A stretch of 64,000 nucleotides of DNA from Collimonas sp. PA-H2 (GCF_002564105.1 NZ_PDBX01000001.1:4216001-4280000), one strand, 5' to 3'; counted from the first letter of the stretch, positions 9,374-18,398 are shown. The notes: generated by a model not told the origin, from the letters alone. Numbers and translations are program-made.

Positions 9374-9459
9374 GCGCTGCGCGGTAGATTTTTGCTCTGG
9401 CTTACGCTACATTCTGCATACAAGCATAAGGGTAACTCTAAAAACCTACTGCGCGGCGC
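9374..9459. repeat. Imperfect 20-bp inverted repeat between metY and the CBS gene
   Basis: gcgctgcgcggtagattttt (9374-9393) pairs with 9440-9459 at 17 of 20 positions around a 46-base loop. It lies in the divergent gap between metY (minus) and the CBS gene (plus), so it is in the metY leader or promoter region. A second smaller hairpin, actgtact/agtacagt, lies at 9481-9505. It does not match SAM riboswitch consensus sequences I know. Confidence 0.55.
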
Positions 9460-9585
9460 AATCTCTGGTCTGCGATGCTCACTGTACTGATTGATAAAGT
9501 ACAGTTCTGCTTCTCGATCAGACCTTGAGCCGCTCGTGATGGTTTTAATAGCCGCCCGCAACCATAGCAAAGGCAGGATGGCACC

Positions 9586-10032
9586 ATGAAAGTATCTGAA
9601 ATTCTCAAAGTCAAAGGCAATATCCTTTACACCGTGACGCCGGAAACGCCGCTGATCGATGCTGTCAACACGATGGCGGAAAAGGATATCGGTTCGCTGG
9701 TGGTGATGGAGTTCGGTACGCTGGTCGGCATGCTGACTTTCCGCGAAGTGCTCAATGCGATTCACCAGAACGGCGGCGCGGTAGGCAGCAACACGGTGCG
9801 CAAGCACATGGACGACAGCCCGATCACCGTGACGCCGGATACTGAAGTCAATGAAGTGCGCCGTATCATGCTGGAGCGCCATGCGCGCTATGTACCGATC
9901 ATGGATGCCCGCACCTTGCTGGGTGTGATGTCGTTCTATGACGTGGCGAAAGCCGTGCTGGACGCCCAGGGTTTTGAAAACAAGATGCTGAAAGCCTATA
10001 TCCGCGACTGGCCGGCGGCTAGCGAAGAGTAG
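9586..10032 (+). CDS. CBS-domain protein
   Basis: A 148-residue protein made of two CBS motifs. The first runs over residues ~5-60 (ILYTVTPETPLIDAVNTMAEKDIGSLVV) and the second over ~75-130 (SPITVTPDTEVNEVRRIMLERHARYVPIMD). Paired CBS motifs form a Bateman module that binds adenine nucleotides and senses energy state or redox ligands. There is no attached catalytic domain, so this is a stand-alone cytoplasmic regulator whose partner is unknown. A good intrinsic terminator follows 22 bases after the stop, indicating a monocistronic gene. Confidence 0.88.
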   Translation: MKVSEILKVKGNILYTVTPETPLIDAVNTMAEKDIGSLVVMEFGTLVGMLTFREVLNAIHQNGGAVGSNTVRKHMDDSPITVTPDTEVNEVRRIMLERHARYVPIMDARTLLGVMSFYDVAKAVLDAQGFENKMLKAYIRDWPAASEE

Positions 10033-10054
10033 GAATTATCCGATTAATGAAGAG

Positions 10055-10092
10055 CCGTTTGCGGCAGCAAGATGCCGCAAACGGTTTTTTTT
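10055..10092 (+). terminator. Intrinsic terminator after the CBS gene
   Basis: Perfect 12-bp stem ccgtttgcggca (10055-10066) with tgccgcaaacgg (10073-10084), six-base loop, followed by eight consecutive T. Textbook intrinsic terminator on the plus strand. Confidence 0.93.
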
Positions 10093-10187
10093 GTTGGTTC
10101 CTGGTGCAAAATAGCGGGTTGGCGGCCACGGCTGCGGTCGCGGCCGGTCGAAGCAATGCATTTTTATCGATTTGAAAGAGTTTATTC

Positions 10188-10607
10188 ATGAATAATATCC
10201 GTCCGGACGGCTCCGTGATCGATACCCATAGCAAAGTGCTGGGCTATCTGCTGTGGATTTTCGGCTTTACCGGCGCCCACCGTTTTTATTACGGCAAGCC
10301 GGTTACCGGCACCATCTGGTTCTTTACGCTCGGCCTGCTGGGTATCGGCTGGCTGATCGACGTTTTCCTGATCCCGAGCATGAATCGCCAGGCCGACCTG
10401 CGCTTTACCGCCGGCGCCATCGATTACAGCGTGGCCTGGCTGCTGCTGACCTTCCTCGGTTTTTTCGGCGTGCACCGCATGTACCAGGGCAAGTGGCTCA
10501 CCGGCATCCTCTATTTGTTTACCGGCGGACTGTTCTTGCTGGGCGTGCTGTACGATTTCTGGACTTTGAACGAGCAGATATCGATGAAGAATGCGCAGCG
10601 CGGATAA
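10188..10607 (+). CDS. TM2 domain-containing membrane protein
   Basis: A 139-residue protein with two TM2-like units in tandem. Unit one (~18-65) has YLLWIFGFTGAHRFYYGKPVTG and then a LGLLGIGWLIDVFLIP helix; unit two (~80-130) repeats the plan with LLTFLGFFGVHRMYQGKWLTG and a GGLFLLGVLYDFWTLNEQ helix. The G..GAHRFY / G.FGVHRMY motifs are the TM2 signature. Four membrane segments are expected. Function is unknown. The gene stands alone; the 140 bases after it contain small hairpins (gacgc/gcgtc at 10636-10648; caggagtg/cactcctg at 10649-10690) but no clear T-tract terminator. Confidence 0.87.
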   Translation: MNNIRPDGSVIDTHSKVLGYLLWIFGFTGAHRFYYGKPVTGTIWFFTLGLLGIGWLIDVFLIPSMNRQADLRFTAGAIDYSVAWLLLTFLGFFGVHRMYQGKWLTGILYLFTGGLFLLGVLYDFWTLNEQISMKNAQRG

Positions 10608-10747
10608 AGCAGGTTTGAACGACTACACAAGGATTGACGCCAGGGCGTCAGGAGTGCTGCTCGCTGCCATCGTATCTGGCGCCACTCCTGTAAAACAATC
10701 GACTATCCACCACTGCCACACTGCGCAGCTTTTTCCCTAGCCTACCT

Positions 10748-12634
10748 ATGTCCAAATCCAGTCAATTTTCCTTGTTGCGCCAGCGCCGGTTCGCACCGTT
10801 CTTCTGGACCCAGTTCTTTGGCGCTTTCAACGATAACGTCTTCAAGACCGCCTTGCTGACGATCCTGACCTACGAGGCGATCAGCTGGACCAGCATGGAC
10901 GTCAATGTGCTGAATAACCTGATTCCGGGTTTGTTCATCCTGCCCTTCGTGGTGTTTTCGGCGACTGCCGGCCAGCTGGCGGACAAGTTCGAAAAATCCG
11001 GCCTGGCGCGCTACGTCAAGGTGCTGGAAATTGTCATCATGTCGGTCGCAGCGGTCGGCTGGATGACGCATACCCTGTGGCTGCTGATCCTGGCGGTGGT
11101 GGGCATGGGCGTGCATTCCACCATTTTCGGACCGGTCAAGTATGCCTACCTGCCGCAGCAGCTGCGCCCGAACGAGCTGGTGGGCGGCAACGGCATCATC
11201 GAAATGGGCACCTTCGTCGGCATCCTGCTGGGCGAGGTGCTGGGCGCGGTGCTGGTGGTCCACAAGCCTTGGGGTATCGAGCTGGTCGCCGGCGGCACGG
11301 TCGCCATCGCGATCCTCGGCTGGCTGTTCAGCCGCCGCATTCCGCTGACCCCGGCCGCCGAGCCGGGGCTGAAGATCAACTGGAACCCGATCACCGAAAC
11401 CATGCGCAACCTGAGCTTCTCGCGCAAGAACCGTCCGGTGTTCCTGGCCATGCTGGCCAACTCGTGGTTCTGGTTCTACGGCGCCATCATCCTGGCGCAA
11501 TTTCCCCTGTACGCGAAAAACTACCTGCATGGCGACCATAGCGTCTTTGTGCTGCTGCTGACCGTGTTCTCGCTCGGCGTCGGCGCTGGCTCCCTGCTGT
11601 GCGAACGCCTGTCCGGCCACAAGGTGGAAATCGGCCTGGTGCCGTTCGGCGCGATCGGTCTGTCGGTGTTCGGCCTCGACCTGTTCCTGGCCAGCCTGAG
11701 CTACACCAACACTGCCGCGGTGGACATGGGCAGCTTCGTGCAGCAGCACGGCAGCTGGCGCATCCTGTTTGATTGCGTGATGATCGGCCTGTTCGGCGGC
11801 TTGTACATCGTGCCGCTGTTCGCTGTGATCCAGACCCGCTGCGACCGCCAGCACCTGTCGCGCACGATCGCCGGCATGAACATCATGAACGCCTTGTTCA
11901 TGGTAGTGGCGGCGCTGGTGGCGCTGACCTTGCTGAGCATGGGCTTCACCATTCCGCAGATTTTCCTGGTGACGGCGATCCTGAACGCGCTGGTGGCGCT
12001 CTACATCTTCACCGTGGTGCCGGAATATCTGGTGCGCTTCGTCGCCTGGATCCTGATCCACACCATCCACCGCGTCACCACCTTCAACCGCGACCGCATC
12101 CCGGACGAGGGTGCGGCGGTGCTGGTGTGCAACCACGTCAGCTATGTCGATGCGATCGTGATCATGGCGGCCAGCCCGCGGCCGATCCGCTTTGTCATGG
12201 ATCACCGTATCTTCAAGGTGCCGGTGCTGGCCTGGGTGTTCAAGACAGCCAAGGCGATCCCGATTGCGCCGGCCAAGGAAAATCCTGAATTGATGGAGCG
12301 CGCTTTCGACCAGATCGCGGCGGCGCTGGCGGACGGCGACCTGGTCTGCATTTTCCCGGAAGGCAAACTGACCAGTACCGGTGAAATGAACGAATTCCGC
12401 GGCGGCATCAAGAAAATCGTCGACCGCAGCCCGGTGCCGGTGATTCCGATGGCGCTACGCGGCCTGTGGGGCAGCATGTGGACCCGCAGCGGCGGCAATC
12501 CGTTCCAGCGTTCCTTCAAGCGCGGCCCGCTGTCGGCGCTGCAGCTGGCGGTGGGCGAGGCGGTAGCGGCTGCCCAGGCAACGCCGGAATACCTGCAGCA
12601 GCAGGTGCAGGCTTTACGCGGCGAGTGGAAATAA
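10748..12634 (+). CDS. Fused lysophospholipid transporter (MFS, LplT-like) and PlsC-type acyltransferase
   Basis: A 628-residue two-domain protein. Residues ~1-420 are a major facilitator transporter like LplT (start RRFAPFFWTQFFGAFNDNVFKTALL is characteristic; about 12 hydrophobic segments). Residues ~430-628 are a 1-acylglycerol-phosphate acyltransferase: CNHVSYVDAIVI carries the HX4D catalytic motif and VCIFPEGKLTSTGEM the FPEG motif. In E. coli, LplT flips lysophospholipid inward and the separate Aas protein re-acylates it; other bacteria fuse LplT-PlsC with an acyl-ACP synthetase. Here the synthetase is missing, so the acyl donor may be supplied by another protein. No clear Shine-Dalgarno sequence precedes the ATG. 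A nucleoside hydrolase gene follows after 28 bases. Confidence 0.88.
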   Translation: MSKSSQFSLLRQRRFAPFFWTQFFGAFNDNVFKTALLTILTYEAISWTSMDVNVLNNLIPGLFILPFVVFSATAGQLADKFEKSGLARYVKVLEIVIMSVAAVGWMTHTLWLLILAVVGMGVHSTIFGPVKYAYLPQQLRPNELVGGNGIIEMGTFVGILLGEVLGAVLVVHKPWGIELVAGGTVAIAILGWLFSRRIPLTPAAEPGLKINWNPITETMRNLSFSRKNRPVFLAMLANSWFWFYGAIILAQFPLYAKNYLHGDHSVFVLLLTVFSLGVGAGSLLCERLSGHKVEIGLVPFGAIGLSVFGLDLFLASLSYTNTAAVDMGSFVQQHGSWRILFDCVMIGLFGGLYIVPLFAVIQTRCDRQHLSRTIAGMNIMNALFMVVAALVALTLLSMGFTIPQIFLVTAILNALVALYIFTVVPEYLVRFVAWILIHTIHRVTTFNRDRIPDEGAAVLVCNHVSYVDAIVIMAASPRPIRFVMDHRIFKVPVLAWVFKTAKAIPIAPAKENPELMERAFDQIAAALADGDLVCIFPEGKLTSTGEMNEFRGGIKKIVDRSPVPVIPMALRGLWGSMWTRSGGNPFQRSFKRGPLSALQLAVGEAVAAAQATPEYLQQQVQALRGEWK

Positions 12635-12662
12635 CCGCGCAGACAGAAAAGGAATTAGAGTA

Positions 12663-13757
12663 ATGGCGAAACTGAAAAATACCCTGTTGGACGATGCCGT
12701 AGCGGTGCATGCCGCACGCCGTCGCTTCCTGACCAGCGGCGGCAAGCTGCTGGCCGGAAGCCTTTTACTGAATACCCTGACTATGCAAACCACGCTAGCC
12801 GCCGGCGCTGTAGCCAGCCCGGTTCCCCTGATCATTGACACCGATCCCGGCGCCGACGATGTCATCGCCATACTGCTGGCCTTGTCCGCGCGCGACCGCC
12901 TGGATGTCAAGGCGCTCACCACGGTGGCCGGCAATGTCCAGCTGCGCTACACCGCGCGCAATGCGCGCATGGTGCGCGAATGGGCCAACCGCCCGGACGT
13001 GCCGGTGTATGCCGGCTGCTCGCGGCCGATGCTGCGCGCGCCGATCTATGCCGCCGAGGTGCATGGCGCCGAAGGCGTCACCGGCGTCAAGATCTTTGAA
13101 CCGAAACAGCCGCTGGCCAAAGGCTCGGCGGTGCGATACCTGGTCGAGACGCTGCTGGCGGCGCCGCCAACGAGCCTCACGATCGTGACCCTGGGCCCGC
13201 AAACCAACCTGGCCATGGCGCTGATCGAACATCCCGAGATCCGCCAGGGCATCAAGGAAATCATCATGATGGGCGGCGCCCATTTCAACGGCGGCAATAT
13301 CACGCCGGCGGCGGAGTTTAACGTGTTCGCCGATCCGCATGCGGCTGACGTGGTGTTCAAGAGCGGTTTGCCGCTCACCGTCATTCCCCTGGATGTGACG
13401 CACAAGATGCTGACCAGCCCGGAACGCATAGAACGGCTGCGCAAGATCGGCAACAACGCCGGCAAGATTGCCGCCGACATCCTCGACGCCTATGTCGAAC
13501 ATGACATCAGGCAATACGGCTTGCCGGGCGGCCCGGTGCATGACGCCACCACCATCGGCTACCTGCTCAAGCCGGACATGTTCAAGGGCCGCATGGTGAA
13601 TGTCGAGGTCGATACCCGCGAAGGGCCGACCTTCGGCGCCACCGTGGTCGATTACTACCACGCGACCAAGAAGCCGGAGAATGCGCGCTGGATCACCGAA
13701 GGCGATACCCAGGGTTTTTTCGACCTGCTGACTGCGCAGCTGGCAAAATTGCCGTAG
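12663..13757 (+). CDS. Nucleoside hydrolase with twin-arginine signal
   Basis: A 364-residue protein of the inosine/uridine-preferring nucleoside hydrolase family, which splits nucleosides into base and ribose. The diagnostic Asp cluster is present (LIIDTDPGADDVIAILLAL, ~58-76), with MGGAHFNGGNITPAAEFNVFADPHAA (~202-227) lining the ribose/Ca2+ site and GPVHDATTIGYLL (~278-290) supplying the last Ca2+ ligand region. The first ~45 residues are unusual for this mostly cytoplasmic family: ARRRFLTSGG followed by a hydrophobic run and ALAAG-type cleavage region looks like a Tat signal, so the enzyme is probably periplasmic and used for nucleoside scavenging. It follows the LplT-PlsC gene by 28 bases. 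Confidence 0.87.
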   Translation: MAKLKNTLLDDAVAVHAARRRFLTSGGKLLAGSLLLNTLTMQTTLAAGAVASPVPLIIDTDPGADDVIAILLALSARDRLDVKALTTVAGNVQLRYTARNARMVREWANRPDVPVYAGCSRPMLRAPIYAAEVHGAEGVTGVKIFEPKQPLAKGSAVRYLVETLLAAPPTSLTIVTLGPQTNLAMALIEHPEIRQGIKEIIMMGGAHFNGGNITPAAEFNVFADPHAADVVFKSGLPLTVIPLDVTHKMLTSPERIERLRKIGNNAGKIAADILDAYVEHDIRQYGLPGGPVHDATTIGYLLKPDMFKGRMVNVEVDTREGPTFGATVVDYYHATKKPENARWITEGDTQGFFDLLTAQLAKLP

Positions 13758-13812
13758 ATTTGCCGTAGATGGGCAGCTGTGGCTGACCTGCAATCAAGGT
13801 GTTGAAAAGATA

Positions 13813-13862
13813 ATGATTTTGCCGGCCGGGTAGCCCCTGAGGGGTGGCGCTGGTAAAATCAT
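13813..13862 (+). repeat. Hairpin in the aroC leader
   Basis: atgattttgcc (13813-13823) pairs with ggtaaaatcat (13852-13862), 11 bp with one G-T pair, enclosing a second cccc-tga-gggg hairpin. The structure ends 30 bases before the aroC start codon. It lacks a T tract, so it is not a simple terminator for the upstream gene. Confidence 0.5.
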
Positions 13863-13892
13863 GCTTTTCAGCCCCTTTTTCTCTGGATTATC

Positions 13893-14984
13893 ATGCCCGG
13901 CAATACCTTCGGCAGTCTGTTTAGCGTCACCAACTTCGGCGAATCCCACGGCCCGGCCATCGGCTGCGTGGTGGACGGCTGCCCGCCGGGCATGGAATTG
14001 TCGGAAGCCGATATCCAGCCCGATCTGGACCGCCGCAAGCCGGGCACCTCGCGCCACGTTACCCAGCGCCAGGAGCCGGACACGGTCGAGATCCTGTCCG
14101 GCGTCTACGAAGGCAAGACCACCGGCACTCCGATCATGCTGCTGATCCGCAACCAGGACCAGCGCAGCAAGGATTACGGCAATATCATCGATACCTTCCG
14201 TCCCGGCCATGCTGACTTCACCTACTGGCAGAAATACGGGATCCGCGATCCGCGCGGCGGCGGCCGTTCCTCGGCGCGCCTGACGGCGCCTGCCGTGGCA
14301 GCGGCGGCGATCGCCAAGAAATGGCTGAAGCAGCAGTACGGCACCACGTTCAAGGGCTGCATGAGCCAGCTGGGCGAGCTGCCGATCGCTTTCGAATCCT
14401 GGGAACATGTGCCCAACAATCCGTTTTTTGCCGCCAACAGCAGTCAGATCGAGCAGCTGGAAGCCTATATGGATGCTCTGCGTAAAGATGGCGATTCCTG
14501 CGGCGCCCGCATCGATGTAGTGGCGTCCAATGTGCCGGTCGGCCTGGGCGAGCCGCTATACGACAAGCTGGACGCCGAGATCGGCTATGCCATGATGGGC
14601 ATCAACGCCGTCAAAGGGGTGGAAATCGGCGCCGGCTTTGCCTGCGTGGCGCAAAAGGGTTCGCAGCACGGCGATGAAATCACCCGCCACGGCTTCCTCA
14701 CCAACAACGCCGGCGGCATCCTGGGCGGCATTTCCAGCGGCCAGGACATCACCGTGTCGATCGCCATCAAGCCGACTTCCAGCATCCGCACGCCCAAGCA
14801 ATCGATCGACAAACAGGGCAATCCGGCCACGGTCGAGACTTTCGGCCGCCACGATCCTTGCGTCGGCATCCGCGCCACGCCGATTGCCGAAGCCATGCTG
14901 GCGCTGGTCTTGATGGACCACGCTTTGCGCCATCGCGCCCAGTGCGGCGATGTGCAGGTCGAGCGGCTGGTCGATCCGCAGTAA
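13893..14984 (+). CDS. aroC: Chorismate synthase
   Basis: A 363-residue chorismate synthase, the last enzyme of the shikimate pathway, which converts 5-enolpyruvylshikimate-3-phosphate to chorismate using reduced FMN. All three family signatures are visible: [18 protein letters not shown] near the N-terminus (His general acid), [10 protein letters not shown] around residues 123-132, and [17 protein letters not shown] near the C-terminus. Length is normal (about 350-370). The gene is single, preceded by a hairpin-rich leader and followed by a strong terminator. There is no evident Shine-Dalgarno sequence in front of the ATG. Confidence 0.97.
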   Translation: MPGNTFGSLFSVTNFGESHGPAIGCVVDGCPPGMELSEADIQPDLDRRKPGTSRHVTQRQEPDTVEILSGVYEGKTTGTPIMLLIRNQDQRSKDYGNIIDTFRPGHADFTYWQKYGIRDPRGGGRSSARLTAPAVAAAAIAKKWLKQQYGTTFKGCMSQLGELPIAFESWEHVPNNPFFAANSSQIEQLEAYMDALRKDGDSCGARIDVVASNVPVGLGEPLYDKLDAEIGYAMMGINAVKGVEIGAGFACVAQKGSQHGDEITRHGFLTNNAGGILGGISSGQDITVSIAIKPTSSIRTPKQSIDKQGNPATVETFGRHDPCVGIRATPIAEAMLALVLMDHALRHRAQCGDVQVERLVDPQ

Positions 14985-15006
14985 TTTCCTCAGTAATTGC
15001 TTCCTG

Positions 15007-15032
15007 CGCCACCGTGATACGGTGGCGTTTTT
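15007..15032 (+). terminator. Intrinsic terminator after aroC
   Basis: cgccaccgt (15007-15015) pairs with acggtggcg (15019-15027), nine perfect base pairs, followed by five T. The remaining ~230 bases up to the next gene contain short GC-rich inverted repeats but no gene. Confidence 0.88.
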
Positions 15033-15264
15033 CCTTTCGCTCCCTCTGTTGATAATCACGCGCCGGCGGCTTCGCCACGCCGTTTGCCGCAGGCGCCAGT
15101 GGCGCCGGGACCTCAATCCGTCATCGATTTTGCAATCTCGCTGGCTAATCTTCGGCGGCTGGCGTAGGTTTACGTTACGCTTGTTTAAATTGTGCGTCGT
15201 ATAGAATGAAGATGCACGCCAGGCATGCCTGAAACCGACCCATCCGGAGAGAGAAGGGGACATC

Positions 15265-15849
15265 ATGATCGATACACTTTCCAGTGCCGCCCTGGCTGGC
15301 GGCCTGTCCTGGGCCAGCGGCATCCGCCTCTACATGGCGCTGTTCGTCGCCGGCTGGTTCGGCCGCGCCGGTTGGATCGACCTGCCGCAGGCGCTGCAGG
15401 TGCTGGAATCGCCTTGGGTCATCGGCGTGACCGGCCTGCTGACCGCGATCGAGTTTCTGGTGGACAAAATTCCCGGCCTGGATTCGGTGTGGGACGCCAT
15501 CCATACCTTTATCCGGATCCCGGCCGGCGCCATCCTGGCTGTGGCGGCCATGGGCCACATGGATCCTGCCTGGACCACGGTGGCGGCGCTGGTGGGCGGC
15601 ACCTTCGCCCTGGGCGCACATGCTACCAAGGCCGGCAGCCGCGCCATGATCAATACCTCGCCAGAGCCGCTGAGCAACTGGACCGCCTCGTTTTCCGAGG
15701 ATGCGACGGTGCTTGGCGGCCTGTGGGCGGCGTTTTTCCATCCCTGGCTGCTGTTTGCCTTCCTGTTCCTGTTTTTTCTGTTTGCGATCTGGCTGGTGCC
15801 TAAACTTTGGCGCGGTATCCGCTGGGTCTTCCAAAGGCTTGCCACATGA
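15265..15849 (+). CDS. DUF4126 family membrane protein
   Basis: A 194-residue protein with the DUF4126 pattern: an N-terminal LAGGLSWASGIRLYMALFVAG segment, a EFLVDKIPGLDSVWDAIHTFIRIPAGAIL block, and a C-terminal hydrophobic helix (LLFAFLFLFFLFAIWLVPKLW) ending in a basic tail. Several membrane segments are expected. Function is unknown. Its stop codon overlaps the start of the following FtsX-like permease by four bases (ATGA), so the two proteins are made together. A purine-rich ribosome binding site (gagagaagggg) precedes the ATG. Confidence 0.85.
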   Translation: MIDTLSSAALAGGLSWASGIRLYMALFVAGWFGRAGWIDLPQALQVLESPWVIGVTGLLTAIEFLVDKIPGLDSVWDAIHTFIRIPAGAILAVAAMGHMDPAWTTVAALVGGTFALGAHATKAGSRAMINTSPEPLSNWTASFSEDATVLGGLWAAFFHPWLLFAFLFLFFLFAIWLVPKLWRGIRWVFQRLAT

Positions 15850-18362
15850 TTTTTTTGCAGTCTCTACGCATGACCCAGCGCGATTGGCGCGCCGGCGAAT
15901 TACGCTTCTTGCTGATAGCCCTGATTGTTGCAGTCGCCTCTTTGTCCGCGGTCGGCTTCTTTGTCGACCGCATGCGCGCCGGCCTCAGCCGCGATGCGCA
16001 CCAGCTGCTGGGGGCGGACCTGCTGATTTCCGCCGACCAGCACATCAATCCCGCCTGGCGCAGTGAAGCCGAGCGCCGTCACCTGACCCTTGCCGATACC
16101 GTGGTTTTCCCTAGCATGGCGTTGGCCGGCGAGGGCGACAGCGCCCGCTCGCAGCTGGCTTCGCTCAAGGCTGTCAGTACAGGCTATCCATTGCGCGGCC
16201 GCCTGGTGGTAGCCGATGCCGCCGACGCCGCTGGTCAGGCCACGCGCCAGACGCCGGCCGCCGGCACGGTCTGGCTGGACCCCAACATGCTGACGGCCTT
16301 GAACCTGAAGGTCGGCGATCCGCTCAAGCTGGGCGACCGCAACTTCACCATCGCCAAGGTGCTGGTGGTCGAACCCGACCGCGGCAGCGGCTTCATCAAT
16401 TTTGCGCCGCGCGTGATGTTGTCCATGGCCGACCTGGCCTCGACCAACCTGGTGCAGGATGGCTCGCGCGTCACCTATCGCCTGTTGCTGGCGGGGACAG
16501 GCGCAGAGGCGGGGCAACAGGTGCAGGATTTCCAGAAGTGGGTGGAAAGCGATATCAGCCGCGAGAACGTCAAGGGCGTGCGCATCGAGGGCCTGGAAAA
16601 CGGCCGCCCGGAAATGCGCGCCACCCTCGACCGCGGCGAGCAGTTCCTGTCGCTGGTGGGCTTGCTGTCGGCGCTGCTGGCAGCGGTGGCGGTGGCGATG
16701 GCGGCGCGCCGTTTCATGCTGCGCCATCTGGATGCCTGCGCCATGCTGCGCTGTCTCGGCATGACACAGAACCAGGTGACCCAGCTGTATCTGCTGGAAT
16801 TCCTGCTGATCGGCCTGGCCGGCAGCGTGATCGGCGTGCTGCTGGGCTTCGGCGCCCATTTCATGCTGCTCGAACTGCTCGGTAAATTCATCTCCAGCGA
16901 CTTGCCCAGCGCCAGCGTGATCCCGGCTGTGCAAGGCCTGGTCACCGGCCTGCTGCTGCTGATCGGCTTCGCCTTGCCGCCGATTCTTCAATTGCGCAAT
17001 GTGCCGCACAACCGCGTGATCCGGCGCGAGCAGGATGCGCCGCAGGCGCTGGTGCTGGCCACTTACGGCCTCGGCACGCTGACCTTTATCGGCTTGCTGC
17101 TGTGGCAGGCCGGCGATCTCAAGTTGGGTTTGCTGACCGCGCTTGGGTTCCTGGGTGGTTTCGGCCTGTTCGCCTTGCTCGGCTGGCTGGCGCTCAAGGG
17201 TTCGCGCCATATCCGCGGCTTGTCGCGTCATCCCAGCTGGCGCTTTGCCCTGACCGCGCTGCAGCGGCGGCCGGTGGCGACCGTGGTGCAGATCGTCGCC
17301 TTGTCGCTGGGTTTGATGGCGCTGCTGCTGCTGACCGTGATCCGCGGCGACCTGATCGGCGCCTGGCAGCAGGCTACGCCGGCTGACGCACCTAATCGCT
17401 TTGTGATCAATATCCAGGACGACCAGCGCGCAGAAATCAGCCAGCGCCTGCAGGGAATCGGTATCGCGCGGCCGGAACTGTTTCCAATGATCCGCGGCCG
17501 CCTGACCCAGGTCAACGGCAAGCCGATCACCGCCGACACCTATCCTGACGACAAAGCCAAGCGCCTGGTCGACCGCGAATTCAACCTGTCCACCATGCAG
17601 CAAGTGCCGCCGCAGAACACGGTCACGGCCGGCCAATGGTTCGACGACAGCCGGCCCGCCGCCTCGGTCGAGGAAGGGCTGGCCAAGACCCTCAAGCTGA
17701 AGCTGGGCGACCAGCTGCAGTTCGATATCGCCGGCCAGCTGGTGAGCGCGCCGGTGACCAGCATCCGCAAGCTGGAATGGGGTTCGATGCGGGTGAATTT
17801 CTTCGTCATCCTCAATCCCCGGCTGATGCACGACATGCCGCAAACCTGGATCACCGCCTTCAACCTGGCGGATGCGCATACCGGCTTCGGCAACCAGCTG
17901 ACGCGCGATTTCCCGAACCTGACGATGGTCGATATCGGCAGCGTCATTCGGCAGATCCAGGGCGTGATCAACCAGGTGGTGGCGGCGGTCGAATTCCTGT
18001 TCCTGTTCACGCTGGCGTCCGGCGCGCTGGTGCTGTACGCGGCGCTGGTCGGCTCGCAGGATGAACGCACCCGAGAGGCGGGGCTGTTGCGGGCGCTGGG
18101 AGCGACCCGCAAGCAGTTGTCGCAATCGCAATGGATAGAGTTCGCCCTGATCGGCAGCCTGGCCGGCTTCCTGGCGGCCAGCGGCGCCGCCGCCATCGGC
18201 TGGGCGCTGGCGCAGTATGTGTTCAGCTTCACCTGGACCTTCAGCCCGCTGGTATGGCTGGCGGGAATGGCGGTCGGCGCCGGCTGCACCTTTGCCGGCG
18301 GCTGGGTGGGCCTGCGCCATGTGTTGCGTCAGCCGCCGCTGCAAACGCTGCGCGAGGCCTGA
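15846..18362 (+). CDS. FtsX-like ABC transporter permease (YbbP type)
   Basis: An 838-residue permease of the FtsX/MacB-type superfamily. An N-terminal membrane helix (ELRFLLIALIVAVASLSAVGFFVD) is followed by a periplasmic region (~50-250), a four-helix FtsX domain (~270-420), more helices, a second periplasmic region (~500-690), and a final FtsX block with the conserved SQDERTREAGLLRALGATRKQL. This duplicated plan matches E. coli YbbP, which works with the ATPase YbbA. No ATPase gene is adjacent here, so its partner must be elsewhere or different. Start ATG 15846 overlaps the DUF4126 stop; a 13-codon upstream extension in frame would lie inside that gene. Confidence 0.88.
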   Translation: MIFLQSLRMTQRDWRAGELRFLLIALIVAVASLSAVGFFVDRMRAGLSRDAHQLLGADLLISADQHINPAWRSEAERRHLTLADTVVFPSMALAGEGDSARSQLASLKAVSTGYPLRGRLVVADAADAAGQATRQTPAAGTVWLDPNMLTALNLKVGDPLKLGDRNFTIAKVLVVEPDRGSGFINFAPRVMLSMADLASTNLVQDGSRVTYRLLLAGTGAEAGQQVQDFQKWVESDISRENVKGVRIEGLENGRPEMRATLDRGEQFLSLVGLLSALLAAVAVAMAARRFMLRHLDACAMLRCLGMTQNQVTQLYLLEFLLIGLAGSVIGVLLGFGAHFMLLELLGKFISSDLPSASVIPAVQGLVTGLLLLIGFALPPILQLRNVPHNRVIRREQDAPQALVLATYGLGTLTFIGLLLWQAGDLKLGLLTALGFLGGFGLFALLGWLALKGSRHIRGLSRHPSWRFALTALQRRPVATVVQIVALSLGLMALLLLTVIRGDLIGAWQQATPADAPNRFVINIQDDQRAEISQRLQGIGIARPELFPMIRGRLTQVNGKPITADTYPDDKAKRLVDREFNLSTMQQVPPQNTVTAGQWFDDSRPAASVEEGLAKTLKLKLGDQLQFDIAGQLVSAPVTSIRKLEWGSMRVNFFVILNPRLMHDMPQTWITAFNLADAHTGFGNQLTRDFPNLTMVDIGSVIRQIQGVINQVVAAVEFLFLFTLASGALVLYAALVGSQDERTREAGLLRALGATRKQLSQSQWIEFALIGSLAGFLAASGAAAIGWALAQYVFSFTWTFSPLVWLAGMAVGAGCTFAGGWVGLRHVLRQPPLQTLREA

Positions 18363-18398
18363 AGCAGCACTGCGTCCCGGCATTTCGGGAATAATACT

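Noticed and set aside
9328..9585. SAM-type riboswitch before metY
   Set aside because: The hairpin there does not match the consensus of SAM-I, SAM-II or SAH riboswitches as far as I can judge by eye.
9346..9882. 178-codon minus-strand frame overlapping the CBS gene
   Set aside because: Most of it is antisense to the CBS protein, and its end covers the inverted repeat near metY. No motif.
10742..12205. 487-residue minus-strand frame opposite the LplT-PlsC gene
   Set aside because: His/Gln/Asp-rich composition and no motif. Antisense shadow.
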